A stretch of 64,000 nt of DNA. Source: Adiantum capillus-veneris (Eukaryota > Streptophyta > Polypodiopsida > Polypodiales > Pteridaceae). Positions 11,288 to 23,380 of this stretch are shown here, piece after piece. A model generated the notes under the pieces. That model ran no database searches, had not been told where the DNA came from, and saw only the letters and a list, made by a program, of their open reading frames with translations. The stretch lies in assembly GCA_014529385.2 (NCBI GenBank), contig CM043966.1, positions 96,408,587 to 96,472,586 on the forward strand, given 5' to 3'. A program made the translations under genes and the position numbers. The first letter of the stretch is position 1. The number at the start of each line of letters is the position of its first letter.

Positions 11288-11333
11288 TGTGTGTGTGTGT
11301 GTATGTGTGTGAGAGAGAGAGAGAGAGAGAGAG
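11288..11333 (+). repeat. (GT)n(GA)n microsatellite in gypsy-B LTR
   Basis: About 23 bp of GT with one interruption followed by 23 bp of GA. It lies 100 bp downstream of the TATA-like box, possibly in the transcribed R region. Confidence 0.9.
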
Positions 11334-11587
11334 GGAGATTGTGTGTGCGATCAAGCATTACGAAGGCACGACGGCGGCAAAGCGGTTGAGCGTGGCACGA
11401 CTGCAGCTTCTTCTGCATCGCGGCGAGGAATCCACCACGAAGGCGAGCGTAGAGCGGTGAGTGACACACCCTTTGCTCTCTTGAGCTTGCTAGTTTAGGC
11501 TTGTTGTGTGCTTGGAGCCATTTGTGGCTCGCACACAGTGTTAGGCAAGGCCCTTGCTTCGACAGTACGGCAAGGAGCGCACATTTT

Positions 11588-11605
11588 TGGCGCCGCTGTC
11601 GGGGA
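11588..11605 (+). other. gypsy-B primer binding site
   Basis: TGGCGCCGCTGTCGGGGA follows the LTR end after TTTT. Sites of this form are common in plant Athila/Tat-type gypsy elements, where they pair with a tRNA 3' end (often described as tRNA-Asp-like). A tRNA comparison was not run. Confidence 0.75.
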
Positions 11606-11971
11606 AATGCCCTACACTAAGCTCGGTTAAGCACTTTACACTTTCTTGTGATGCAATTTCAATTGAAGGATTTGTGAAGAAGGAAGGTGTGTGGTTGTGT
11701 GGAGAAGATTTTTGTTACACTGTACTGTCTTTTTTTTTTTCCGAGAAAAAGATCCTTCTATTAGTTAATGAAAACTACCCATAGGGCTACATCCACCTTT
11801 GCAGGAGAGGGCTACAACAAGCATGATGGGGAGACTCTCCCAATGAAAAAACAACATATATAGAATGGGGCTAAATCAAGAGATGGGAGGAGGGAAAAGC
11901 CACATAGGTGGACAGTAGTGCCATCTGAGCACCCCCTGGACCATGGTGTAAAAAGGCCCAGGGCGCCAGAG

Positions 11972-14900
11972 TCAAAGGAAAGCCTCTCGGCGCTCCCCCA
12001 TGCGGTCGGAGCTGCCCTGTAGTCCCTCAAGCTGTCCTCTGAGAGTATGGATCAGCTCTAGCCAAAAGTCATGAACAGTCTCTGCTGGTGGCACAGGGCG
12101 AGCCTCAAAGATGCGGAAACAGCGGGCCCGCCAGATGAACCAGAGAGCTAAGCCGCTGATGAGCTCCCAACACTCCTCCCTCTCACTGCTCCACTCCTGT
12201 GGAGTAAGATCTGTAACAGGCTGGAGTGTAGGTCGCCCCCCCTGTATCACTATCATCCTGCTGGTGGAAGATAGCTCAAACTGAAGTGCCGGGCCCGTGA
12301 GGGTAGACCAAGCTGCTGCCCCCCAAGTGTACTGTCGAGCCGTGGAGACGGCTGGCATCAGCCGAAGAACTCGTAGCCACACCTGCTGGGCCGAGGGACA
12401 GTCCCAAAGACAGTGACGCTGACTCTCCACCAACTGGTCACAGGCTGTACATGCGGCCGAGAGACCACTATGCACAAGCCAACTCCCAACTGTTGTGGCT
12501 GTGTGTGCAACCAACCACTAGAACAAAGTGACGCGCCTTGACTGCCTGGAGTCCCACAGCCTCTGCCAAAAAGCTGCCAAGAACTCAACTGTGAGGCCCT
12601 CCTCCTGCCAATGACGTGCTGCAGCGGGGCGGGCCTCTCTCTGCGCTGCAAGTATATGACGTCCTAGCCAAACAGTGTACTGAAAGAAAGGGACTCCTGG
12701 GCGGTCTGTAGAAGAGAAGGGGTCCCTCCATAGCCACTCACCAGGATCCCACTGCACTCGTGCCAATGGACAGCACTCCCAAGCCCATAGCCTCCAGTGC
12801 CTTGTCTCAAGAGCTGCTGGGTTAGGGTCTATGACGCAAGTCCTCCCACAGATGCCCACAACACGGATCCTCTGGAAGCAGCACTCTGCTACCTGCGAGG
12901 CCTCTACTGCAACTCGTTGTAATTGTCCCCCACCCTGAAGCTCGAAGAACAGGGCTGGGACAGTCTCTGAACAGGCCCTGACTGAGATGAGAACCTCCAG
13001 TCGTGTGAAGGCTCCCATCCATCGGGGTGCTACTGGCTCGAGAGGTGTGAGCCACTCAGCGGGAACTGACTCTGAGATGTCCTGACACATGCTCTGAACC
13101 CCTCTCATGCCCTGTAGCTGGACAGCTTATACCTCCTCTGACAGACCTGTGAACTCTAGCCAGTCACCTAGAGAGCACGTTGGACCTGCTGCCATGGGAC
13201 CCCAAGAAACATGAGGCCTACTCCCAACCAAGTGGCCTCTCTGGGTGCTAACCATGGGGTTCCAGACAAGGGGCTGCCGTAGGCGCTCCTCCGTGCATGT
13301 CGGCTGTCTCTGCTCTAGGCCACGCCGTAAGAGCTCCCAAGAACGAAGCAAACTCACAACGAATCGGTCCTCTAGTCTCCTGCTCAAACCAACTCGGCGC
13401 AACTCTGTGAAGATCCATCTGGTCTAAAGTTGCCAAGGTCCTCCTGACCGAGGCACCCTGGCACAAAGCCTCTGCAGCAAGAACTCCTTCCAGGGCTCCT
13501 CGCCTGGAAGAAGTCCTCTGACGACGAACTTCCCAAGAAGGGCTCTGCTCTGCTGTGCTGGATCAATGATCCCAAGCCCTCCCTGAGAGCAAGGGAGTGT
13601 GATGACCGACCAAGCCACCTTGGCTCGGGCAATTTGAGTGTCGCGTCCTGACCAAAGGAAGTTCCTGATCAGCCTCTCTACCTGGCTGATACAAGAACTC
13701 GAGAAGATCCAGCAAGAAGTGATGTACCACATAGTTGCCAACAACACCTGGTTGGCAACTACTACTCTACCAGCTAGCGAAAGTCGTGCTGACCTCCAAT
13801 GTAACAGCTTTCTCCTGATGGATAGGAGAAGTGGAGCAATCTGCTGCTCGGGGGACAAATCCAAACCAACCTGACAACCCAAGTATCGAACTGCAATCCC
13901 TGGAGGAATCCACCTGAAACCCTCTCCTGGCATCCACTATGGCACAGGAGCACTGCCAACCGAGAAAGCCACTGTCTTTCTCCAGTTGATCAGTGCACCC
14001 GATGCACAGCAGAAGGTCTCCATAGCCTGCCCACACCTGTGTAGATTGGCCTCCTGGCCCTCTAAGTACAAGGCTGAATCGTCGGCAAACTCAGCATCCA
14101 GAAGCTCATCTCCCCGTATAGGGAGTGCTAAGCCCCTCAAACCAACCTGCTGTGACACCAAAAATATGCTCATCGCCTCCGCATAGAACAAAAAGAGAAA
14201 GGGGGCAAGAGGACAACCCTGTCTGACCGATCGTGTGAGCATGAAGCGCTCACCTCTACCTCCTGCCAAAAGCACCTGACTGTGAGCTTGTCTGTACAAA
14301 GCTGACACCCCTCTGATCCAAGCATCTGAAAAGCCCATCCTACGAAGCGTGCCCTCTAGAAAGTCCCAGTCAACTCTGTCGTATGCCTTCTCAAAATCGA
14401 GAAGAAGAATCACAAGGTCCTCCCCACGGAGACGTGCCAGGGCAGAAGCCTCCCAGAAAGTGAAGATGTTGTCAAGGATACTACGTTCCTTGACAAAACC
14501 TGTCTGAGTCCCATGAATAAGGCTCTCCAAAAGTGGCTGAATCCTCAAACTTAGAGCCTTGGCAAGAATTTTGTAGGCTGAGTTGAGGATGGTGATAGGG
14601 CGCCACTGTCGAATCTCATCCAAGGAGCCACCCTCCTTTGGAATGAGGTAAATCAGGCCCTCACTCATGCTATCCGACATCACTCCTGTGTGCAGAATGT
14701 ACTGAAAGGCACTACAAAGATCTGGGCCAAGCAAGTCCCAGTACTCCAAGAAGAAGCTGGGAGTCAGCCCATCCTCACCGGGACAGCTACCGCGAGGAAG
14801 GTCCCTAAGAGCCGTGTGCAGCTCCTCAAGCTGAAGAGGTATCTCTAGCCTCTGGCGCATCTCCTCAGTCACAAGACAATGCATCTGCGCCCAAACCTGC

Positions 14901-16225
14901 TCCCTGCATGCATCCTGTCTCTCTGATTGAGGCTCAGCCGACAGTAGCTCACGGTAAAAGTCAGTAGCAATTGCACGCATATCCTCAGGCTCACAAACAA
15001 CTGACCCATCGGGTCTCCTCAGCTGTTTGACCTTGGCATGCGAGTGCCGAGGTCCCACTGTCTCAAAAAAAGCACCTGTCACTCTGTCACCTACCTGAGT
15101 CCACTGAGATGCCTGTCGGTGAAAGGCAAACTCATGGCGCCTCTCCTCTGTGCAAGCAAGCTCCTGTCGAGCCTGCTGTAGCTGCTCCTCCAACCATGGA
15201 CTGTCTGGATGGTGCTCCTGCATCCTCTGTAGTGAAGCAATGCCTCGTCTGAGACGCTGCTCCTCCTCTCTCGCTGCAGCCCGTCGAGCCAAAGACTCCT
15301 GGAGAAAGAAGTGGCTAAGCTGAGCTAGGCCTGAGGCCACTCTGTCTGCCGGTAGAGCCTGGCTGTCCATGCCCTCTGTCCAAAGAGCCTCGACCCTCTC
15401 TCTGAGTGAGTCCAACAAGACCCGCTCTAGGATGCGAAGCATCGTGCTCCCACTCCTCTGCATGTCTGCCACTGTGAGGATCACTGGTGCATGGTCCGAG
15501 AAGGATGTCCCTGCCAGGATGCCCACTGATCCCCCCATGTCACTGAAGTGGTCACTAGTGTAGAAGTGATCTATCCGCGATAGATTCACTCCTCCCACTC
15601 TGCGGTCCGAACTAGAGAAGGCAAGACTCTCTGAAGGCCTCACAAAGCCTGAATGCTGCCATGTATCCGAGACCCTCAAAGTCATACACAACCTCTCCCA
15701 AGCTACTAACTCAACTCCATGCACAGTAGCATGGCTGCCTCCGATCCTGTCAGAGGGGTCCTCCAACATGTTGAAGTCCTCTCCTACATGCCAATGGTCA
15801 ACCTGTGGCAGAGACTCAACAATCTGTGACCAAAACTCTGCACAAGCACTCACCACATTGGGCGCATAAATGTTCAGGAAGCCCACAAGGTCACCCTGAA
15901 CCTGCAGAGTGATCCACTGAGCCCTGCCTGGCACAATAATCCCTCTGCCCACAATGGCCTGCTGTAGTGAGTCCGCAATAGTCATACATACCCCACCCTG
16001 GATGCCTCCAGGTCCAAAAGTAGCTGACCAAAAGGTATCATAACGTCCACGCAAAATCTGACCACATCGCCGAATGCGGCTCTCAGACAAATGGTGCTCC
16101 TGAAGCATAAGGAGATCAATCTCTCCTCCCACAAGGCAACGCTGCAGCTCTTGATGCAATCGGCCCCGCTGTCGCTGAAACTGGGGCCCACCTAATCCCT
16201 GCACATTCCACAAGACGATCCTCAT
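11972..16225 (-). pseudogene. LINE ORF2: endonuclease, reverse transcriptase, zf-RVT
   Basis: The frame is continuous for 1,417 codons apart from four stops (TAG 13937-13939, TAG 13424-13426, TAA 13127-13129, TAG 12518-12520), with no frameshift. Residues 1-240 are an apurinic-type endonuclease: WNVQGLG, LLMLQEHHL with the Glu, DFN, RIDHFY and SDHAPV with the catalytic His. The RT covers about residues 430-730: LLLDFEKAYDRVDW, RSVRQGCPLAPFLF and the catalytic FADDSALYL. Near residue 1255, CTACDQLVESQRHCLWDC is a zf-RVT zinc motif. The endonuclease nicks target DNA and the RT copies element RNA from the nick. The ATG overlaps the ORF1 stop as ATGA (16225-16222). Confidence 0.95.
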
Positions 16226-17465
16226 GGGGAGCGAGAGAGAACAGATGCTGCCGGAGCAGCAAGACAGGCTATCTTCGAGGCAGGCTTGGATGGGGAGTAA
16301 TCCGCATCCGAGTGTCCTCTAGATAGGCGAGCCTGTAGTGAGTGTCTGGCCCAAGCCCAAGCAGAGCGAGCCATGCGTAAAGCAACCTCCTCTGTCCAGG
16401 AGTCCTCATGTATGTATACATAGCAAGGCAAACACTGCGTATCAGTAAAAAAGTATACCACAATGTGCCTACATCCTGCTGAGTCTGGGGGTGTCACCGC
16501 AAACTTGGCCAGTGGCCACAAAGTCTGCAGCAAATCTGTAACTCCAAGTTCTCCCATGTGGTGAGATAACTCGAGAACCTGTGTATGCAACCATCCCTCC
16601 ACTGAGTCGAGGGACCACTCTGTGTCGGTCCTACCACAGAGGGGAAAGGAGAAACCAACTGTCGAGTCCAAGGCCTCTGTCCCCCTAGCGGCGAGGAACA
16701 AAGCGTGGACCCTGAAGCAGGCTGCCTTGTGGTCTACTGCGGAATCGTCGAGAAAGCGAGTGAATTCGTAATCGAAGAAATCCCAGCGGCGTCGGAGGTC
16801 AATGCTCGTCAGAACACGAGGGATAGCTGCAAGGGAAGATGTCTGAATCTGCAGAGGGGGCCGCAAGAAGGGCTGACCCTCTCTCGCTAGGCGACTCGTG
16901 GCAAAAGCACTGCCAAGAGATCTACTAGCCGCTGGCGAGGGACCAGTCTCCTGGGTCGACGGAGGTACTGGAGCAGGAGGAGGGGGAGCAGGAGCAGGGG
17001 GGGCGGAGGAGAAGAGAAGCGGGGTGGGGCGACAGAGACAGAGGGGCGAGGTGGGGAGTGGGCGGGAGCAGAGGGCGGAGGAGGGGATGAGGAGGAAGAG
17101 GGGAGATCTGGAGGTGGGAAGGCTGGCGAGGGTGAAGCGGAGGTGGAGGCTGGCGTAGGGGACTCCTCCTGCTCAAGAGGACCAAAGATGTACCCCGTGG
17201 GAACCCATTGCTGCCGAGTAGGCACCTGAGGGCCACTCTGCATGCCAGGCTGTCGCTGTGGCCCCTGGCGTTGACGGCCACGGGCCTGCTGCCACCCCTC
17301 CTCCGCTGGAGCCCCACGCTCGGAGGGTGGCTCAGAATCTGTGCACTGTGTTGCTGGCTGAGGCTGTGGCCTCAGCCCCAGCCTTGGCAGGCTGGGGCTG
17401 AGGCTGAGGTGCAGGTCGTGGCCTCCTCCGTGGACAGGCCTTCGCGGCGGAGCTCGAGCCTCCAT
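16222..17465 (-). pseudogene. LINE ORF1, frameshifted, unusual type
   Basis: The C-terminal 214 codons (16866-16222) are open and the frame continues upstream without a stop through GSAFATSRLAREGQPFLRP. Further upstream is a very proline/serine-rich region (16900-17465) where the long frames disagree, so one or more indels in G/C runs are likely. ORF1 proteins of LINEs bind element RNA. Many plant L1 ORF1s carry an RRM-like/DUF4283 domain and a CCHC knuckle; I see neither. The segment with RRRWDFFDYEFTRF, WLHTQVLELSHHMGELG and RHIVVYFFTDTQCLPCYVY looks folded but is unrecognised. Assignment rests mainly on position. Confidence 0.65.
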
Positions 17466-17614
17466 CTGTGTCTACTGCTGAGTCGAAGAGGCGGACGGAG
17501 AAGAACAATCTGCAACCGAGGATGCCGCACACTTTTCCGAAGAACAAATGTTGTAGAGCCAGGTGCAAAGAAACCTTCGGGCATAATGCGGACAAAGGGG
17601 GGGGGGCAGCGGGC

Positions 17615-17759
17615 GGGGGGGGGGGGGGGGGGGGGGGGGGGGTAGCTAGGGGGGGAGGGCGGCGGGCAGCAGGTGGCGGGCAGGGCTGGGAGGGGGAGAC
17701 AGCGCAAGGCGGGAGGGGCTGGGTGATGCAGCGCGAGGGCGAGGGGGGGGGGGGGGGGG
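17615..17759. repeat. Poly-G runs in LINE 5' region
   Basis: A 28-base G run (17615-17642) and a 17-base run (17743-17759), read as C runs on the LINE strand, lie in the LINE leader/ORF1 start. Runs this long can form G-quadruplexes and are prone to sequencing error, which could explain part of the ORF1 frame confusion. Confidence 0.85.
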
Positions 17760-17862
17760 CAGCGCGAGGGCGAGAGAGAGAAGAATGGTGAGGGGAGGCG
17801 ATGGCGCAAGAGGGGGGGGAGCGTGCAGCAGCAGCGAGCCCTTTTCCAACAGGTGACAGATG

Positions 17863-18489
17863 ACTGTATTGTCTTTTTTGTTTTCTGTAAAGAAGGAGTT
17901 ACAATTTTTTTGCAATGTATTGTTAGAATTAAGGTATTAGCTATGGAATGTTAGTTCTCTAAAGTTAGTTTTGTAGATCTGTGTAAACAGTGTTAGAGTG
18001 TGTGTGGCAGTATCTCTATTAGCTGTAAGTAGATAAGTTAGGTGTAGGTTAAGTGTGTGTGTGCGCGCGTGCGCGGCGCGGCCGCGGCGACTTAAAAAAT
18101 AAATAAATAAATTAATTAATTAAAAGAAGGATCGAGATTGGGATCATTCCCCAAGCCCAAGCTCAAATGTAGACCTCAGTCCTCAATTTTAAAATATAGT
18201 TTATACACCTTTTTATATTTAAAAACTATTTTTAGAATTTCGAGGACTATAAAGACTATTTTTAGGATTTCGAGGGCTTCACGTAGCTGAATAGGGAGCT
18301 GTAAAGCACGGCACGTTCCTTTAGCCAAAACGCTTGTATTGATCTATTACACGCCATATTTTGTGGCTTGGTTACAAAAAATAACCAAGAATAACGAAAA
18401 ACTTGGGTTATAAACACCTAAAAAAAAAAAAAAACTAAGTGAGCGACCTTCACGGGCACTCACCAACGCGCTTAGAGTGTGGAGGTCAC
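17863..18489 (+). other. gypsy-B leader, right part
   Basis: Continuation of the untranslated leader after the LINE. It holds an alternating GT/GC tract running into GCGGCCGCGGCG (about 18053-18090), then (AAAT)n/(TTAA)n sequence to 18124, and an A run just before the gag frame (18420-18434). No gene seen. Confidence 0.7.
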
Positions 18490-21400
18490 ATGTACCTAAG
18501 CTCTGGACGAGTGTTAGAGCACGAGCATATTGGTAGTGCCTCCATTTACGCGGGCACCCATTATTCCTCCACCCTAGGTTCTGGACCTTCGGCCGGGACT
18601 CAAGGTAGCGCGAACCAAGATCCTCATATCGTGTCTAGTGATTCTTCCTCTGACTACGAAGTCATGGAGGGGTATCCTACACCAAACCCTGATAGTTCAA
18701 GTCAAGACATGCATGCCATGGGCCCACGGCCCGGGTCCAGCGTGTTTAGCCGCTTAAAAGAGACCCTTAGTAGAGCTACTCGCTCCGAACATGCGGTTAA
18801 TGAAATAAATGAAGGGAGTGGGGAAGTAAATTCGTCATTCATGCCTAAAATAGACCCTATGCTTCTTGAGAGTGTGCATGTGAATGTTCCATCCACTGCA
18901 CCTCCTAATCCTCTAGGACTATCTCCCTCTGAGGTTCTACTACCCGATGGTAGGAGTCTTGCCGAAGTGCAAGAGATCGAACGCTATATGCAAGCAACAA
19001 GGGAGAGGGAAATTGAGAACCTACGAAGGCTAGAACAAAGTCGAGCCCTGAAAGCAAAGGCTCCTATGACAACAATCATGCCAGCTGAGCAACCGAGTGC
19101 TCCCAAGGTAGAAGTCACAGAGGGGCAAGCGATGGGGAGCAATAATGCTTCCACCTTGAGGGAAACCTCCAGCACGCTAGGCCTAGATGGGATATTCCTA
19201 AACAAAAATTGGGAGTATGACCTACAAGCAGAAGCTTTAACTGATCGGTACACAGGACACACCTATCATGTGGGTTGGTTAGATGTTCTACAATCCACAT
19301 CGGGTGCTACTAGCATAGATGAGCAACAACAGAAAGTCTGTGATGTCCTCCATAGGATTGTCGAGTTAGGAAGACAGAACACAAGGATCAACATGCCTTC
19401 AACATGCCTAATGAGATTCTTGGATACGGGAAAGGCCAACCAACCAAACCTATCACAAATGGAGACTCCCTCAGTGAGCCCCATTGATCCTCCATATGTT
19501 GTTTCGCCAGGAGCCTCAGTACAATCTGAGCCCACAAGTGGCAGCTTTACCTTCCCAGATCTAGCTCATCTTTCTCTTAATGACACTACGACTACCATGC
19601 ATATCCCAGTGGTGAGCATGACAAGAAGTACACCATGGAGTTCATTTGTTAATACTGCGCCGATGCCTAGTAGCACAGTGCCCCCAACTATACCTACATG
19701 TATGTATCAATCATGTGCACCTATCGTACCTCAGCCTCATGTAGCTCCTACACCTCCGATTATTCCAAGAGCTTACAATCCACAATGGAATTATCCAAGC
19801 TCTTATACAAGTGGAGCCATGCCATTTAATAATAACATGCCATATCAGGCACCCCCTATGCCTAGGGCCATGCATGTAAACTTTGGACCACCGTCTAGTA
19901 CACCACCATACGAAATATGGGACCCAAGAGCCGCGTGTATGCCAAGGCCAATGCCAACTCCCATCTCACATGTGGTTCCAGGAGCACATACACCCATTAT
20001 ACCTGCTCAAATAGGAGATTTGGCAGCATTTCCTCAAACTATCGGTCGCTCTATTGTGAAAAACATGCGTAGTGTACCTGATAGAGAGCCTAGGAGCAAG
20101 GCAGTTCAAGTAGCTAAGCTCACACAGAAATTCAGTGGAGACGGAGATGATAGAAAGCATATGGAATTCTTTGAACATGTGTGCGATTCCTTGGAAGAGC
20201 ACAATGAGCTACATAAGTGTAAGGCTTTGAGTTTGACCCTAAGCGGAAAGGCTGGAGATTGGTATAGAACCTTAAGAGTAGAAGAGAAAACGATCTACTC
20301 TACTCTTAGGAGACTGTTGTTAAAAGAATACATACGAGAGGGAGTACTTTGGGGTGTAGCCTCTCAGCTCCAGAAAGCCCAACGAGAAGAAGGTGAATCC
20401 GTGAGAGACTTCATTAGTCGCCTAAAGAATTTGAATTCTCTATGCAATCCAAACGAGCGATTCAACAACAACCAATTGCTCGATAGATTCATTAGGGGAC
20501 TACGACATGAAAGTATCTATAATGGCCTAGTCATTAGAGGTATCACTACTTGGGAAGTAGTCACCATGAATGCAATCCAATTGGAGGATAATTTAATGAT
20601 TGCAGGAGAAAGAGTGTCTGCCGAGCCGAAGTCTAGTAGCTCGCAAGCGTCAGGGCATGAGCCAATGAAGATAAAGCCAATCGTGAAAGAGCAAACGATA
20701 TCTGAGATGCCTTTGGCAGATCTCACCAAGGCCATCCAAGAAAGCCTTAGGGGTAATCGTGCTCCACAAAACACTCATATGTATCCAAGAAGGGAGCAAC
20801 AATGGTGCTCAATTTGCTTGGGCCCACATACTACGAGTGAATGCCCTACTTTCAGAGTAAAGTTTAACGAGACTTGTATCGCGTGCGGTAGGTATGGCCA
20901 TCAAGCGAAGGATTGCCTAATTCTTAAACGCATCATGGAAAATAGACCGCCTATAGCTTGGGCAGACTCACCTCGAGTTCTTGCATTGATGCCTACCCCA
21001 CCCATGGAGCAACAGTTGCCATTATAGCACATGGTCCCTAGAACCCAAAATGTGGTCCAAACCACACCGTTGCCACCTCCAGTGCTAGGACCGCAACCCC
21101 CTCATCCAAGAGTTACACCTATGAACCAAATAGGTTGCGAGTCATCTAGTACTTATGTAGATTGCAAAGAGGACATAGACTCTAGTATCACCTATGGAGT
21201 CGACATGCTTGAGGAGTGTCCCATGTACTATATGGAAGACCATTGTGGAAAAATCAAACCGGTATATCAAGCTACTGCGCTAGCAGCAAGAGGCCAAAAC
21301 ATTAATAGTTTTACTAGGAGACCACCTCTTCAGTGCTACGAATGTGGTGCACCACATCGAGTAGCTGAGTGCCCCATTAGAATGCAAAAGAATGCCGCAC

Positions 21401-23225
21401 TAATGCAAACAAGTCAAGGGAGTGCATTGGCAATGCCAATACTCACTTGTAATCGTTGTGGCATAGATCATTTGATCGCACAGTGTCCTAACAATCCAAA
21501 CACACCGAAAATCACACCATTGAACATAATAGAGATTATTGATGGGACACCACCAACTATAAACATAGCACTAGTGAATGCACTCACACAGTCGATGCTC
21601 CAAAAGCAAAATTACATCCTCGAAGAGAGAGATGCTGCATCCATTGGCCGAGCGAGAAAGAAGAAAACACGAAGAAAGAAATCCCTTAATGCTTCTAGCT
21701 CAAAACCTAGTTCAAAGACTAACATAGGGATAGGAGAGGATCTCGTGTATATGAATGACCTTGAGGATGACTCAGATTCGATAGAGACCACGTAGACCAA
21801 AACTATTACTACAAAGGAAAAAGCCAGGGAGGAGGATCACGAGAGGGAATTACGACGAACACCAAAAGAGTATTCAAAGTTAAACCACCCAGTTGCGAAC
21901 CCCCAAGATAAGCCACGAGAGACAAAAAATGAGGATTGCAAGAGAAAGATTGGAACCTATCCAAACCCATCAATGGAAATTGAACGAGTCCAACAACTAA
22001 GGGGTTTGGTGGAAGAAACTCAACGAACATTAGAACCTGCACCCAAACATATCCAGATGTCGGACACAGTGTTTCCCACACAAGTTCAACCTCACAAGAA
22101 CTACAGGCCGTTAGCTATACCCAGTATCATTCGGGAAGAGAGTGAGGGTAGGACATCTGAAAGTGGACACACACCTTTCCTACTAGAGAGAATGTTTGGT
22201 GAGGGAATGCCCGACCCCCTTGAGGAAGTGGAGATTCCATCTTCACCATTCTCTTGTCAGGGTCCTACGTCCCACAAGATGCCATTAAATGTTGCCAAAT
22301 TGATGGATTTCATGTCTTCATAAGTTAGAACCACCATCATGTCCAAACTATATAAAGACCCCGAGCTAGTCTCAGCTCTTCGAGCCTTCCTCAATGGAGA
22401 ATTACAGGCTGGATTACCACAATTTGCACATATGAACAAACCTGACTCGGTAATGAATGATGAGGAACATTTAGCACCACCATCTGACCTAGCGGGACAT
22501 GAATCTGTAATTGAAGTACCCGTTAACAAGTTGTGGCAATACTTTGAAGGTGATGAATCTAATGCTACTCTACCAATCACTACTAAAGGGTTAACTGTTA
22601 AGGGGGTCCTTGACGGTGGTGCGGGAGTCAGCATGGTGACAAAGAGTTGTTGGGAGTCTATGGGGCGACCTCACATTGAAGCCAAAAGCGTAGTGGTAAA
22701 AATGGCTAATGGATCTATTGTTACGCCTATTGGAATGTTAAAGGATCTCAGGATCAAGGTCTTGGGACACAAGGTAACGCAGACTTTCATTGTTATGGAT
22801 TTTTCCAAGCATCCTATGCCATTTGAGATGATCTTAGGGCGTCCATTCATGAGGGAAGCAAGAATGGTGCATGACTGGTCCAAAAACCACGTCTACTTAT
22901 AGTTCCAAGACTCTGTCATTCGAGTTGATCTTTTAAGTGGTCGAACGCATCCTCTAGGAAATAAATTCATCATTGATAATCGATCAGACACAAAAATTCA
23001 CTCAGCTCCATTACAGTATTGTTACACGTGTAACGAAGACATGGATATTGGGGAGAACTCTCCTTATATGGATATCCTACCCGGAATGGCTGAGTCAAAC
23101 AATGTCGATTGGGTCCACCTAGCAGTAACCATAGACACTTGGGGAAATAGGGGGACAACCTGGGTAACACCTGAGGGGGATGAAATGCCCGTACCCTTAA
23201 ATATGCTACAAGCTATGCATATAGC
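18439..23225 (+). pseudogene. gypsy-B gag-protease polyprotein
   Basis: A single frame runs 4.8 kb with four stops (TAG 21025, TAG 21793, TAA 22321, TAG 22900) and no frameshift. It opens at GTG 18439; the first ATG is at 18490. Residues 1-550 are low complexity. About 560-690 is a retrotransposon gag domain (KFSGDGDDRKHMEFFEHV, then LSGKAGDWYRTL). Four zinc knuckles follow: CSICLGPHTTSEC, CIACGRYGHQAKDC, CYECGAPHRVAEC and CNRCGIDHLIAQC; three have the shortened CX2CX3HX4C spacing. The protease lies at about 22590-22890 with VLDGGAGVSM and MILGRPFM, Gly replacing the usual Ser/Thr after Asp-x. Gag would build particles and the protease cut the polyprotein. The frame stops where copia-E begins. 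Confidence 0.9.
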
Positions 23226-23380
23226 TGAAGGAGTACGAGCGGAAGTGCGACGCGAGAAAGAGTGCGAGAAGAAGAGCACGACGATATGGTGAACTCGCTC
23301 TACTGTAATGTGTAGAGCATAGTGAGTTCTTATTAGGTTTTACAAAAGAATATGTGTACATACCTGGCGGCCTGCCCACT
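23226..23380 (-). repeat. copia-E 3' LTR, distal part
   Basis: The first 155 bp (plus-strand order) of the 191-bp LTR. Its last five bases, CCACT, are the target duplicated by copia-D. The remaining 36 bp lie at 28603-28638. Confidence 0.9.

Larger units (their letters stand above)
10986..11583 (+). repeat. gypsy-B 5' LTR
   Basis: It starts TGTTAACCCTCACGG and ends GCGCACA, five bases before the primer site. The first 123 bp match 36307-36429 with three differences, all C/T or G/A changes at CpG positions. A TATA-like TATAAAA lies at 11185-11191 and a compound (GT)n(GA)n tract at 11288-11333. Confidence 0.85.
11730..17862 (-). mobile_element. Full-length LINE (L1-like) inserted in gypsy-B leader
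   Basis: A minus-strand non-LTR element with ORF1, ORF2 and a 3' A tail (T run 11730-11740 on the plus strand). Target duplications are ACTGTACTGTCTTTTTT (11719-11735) and ACTGTATTGTCTTTTTT (17863-17879), 17 bp with one mismatch, partly merged with the tail. They show target-primed insertion of an apparently complete copy of about 6.1 kb. It is much richer in GC than the surrounding gypsy-B leader, especially in the 5' kilobase. Confidence 0.9.

Noticed and set aside
16898-17809. Plus-strand and alternate-frame Gly/Arg/Pro-rich frames in 16.9-17.8 kb
   Set aside because: Shadows of the GC-rich LINE ORF1 leader; the supported frame is on the minus strand.
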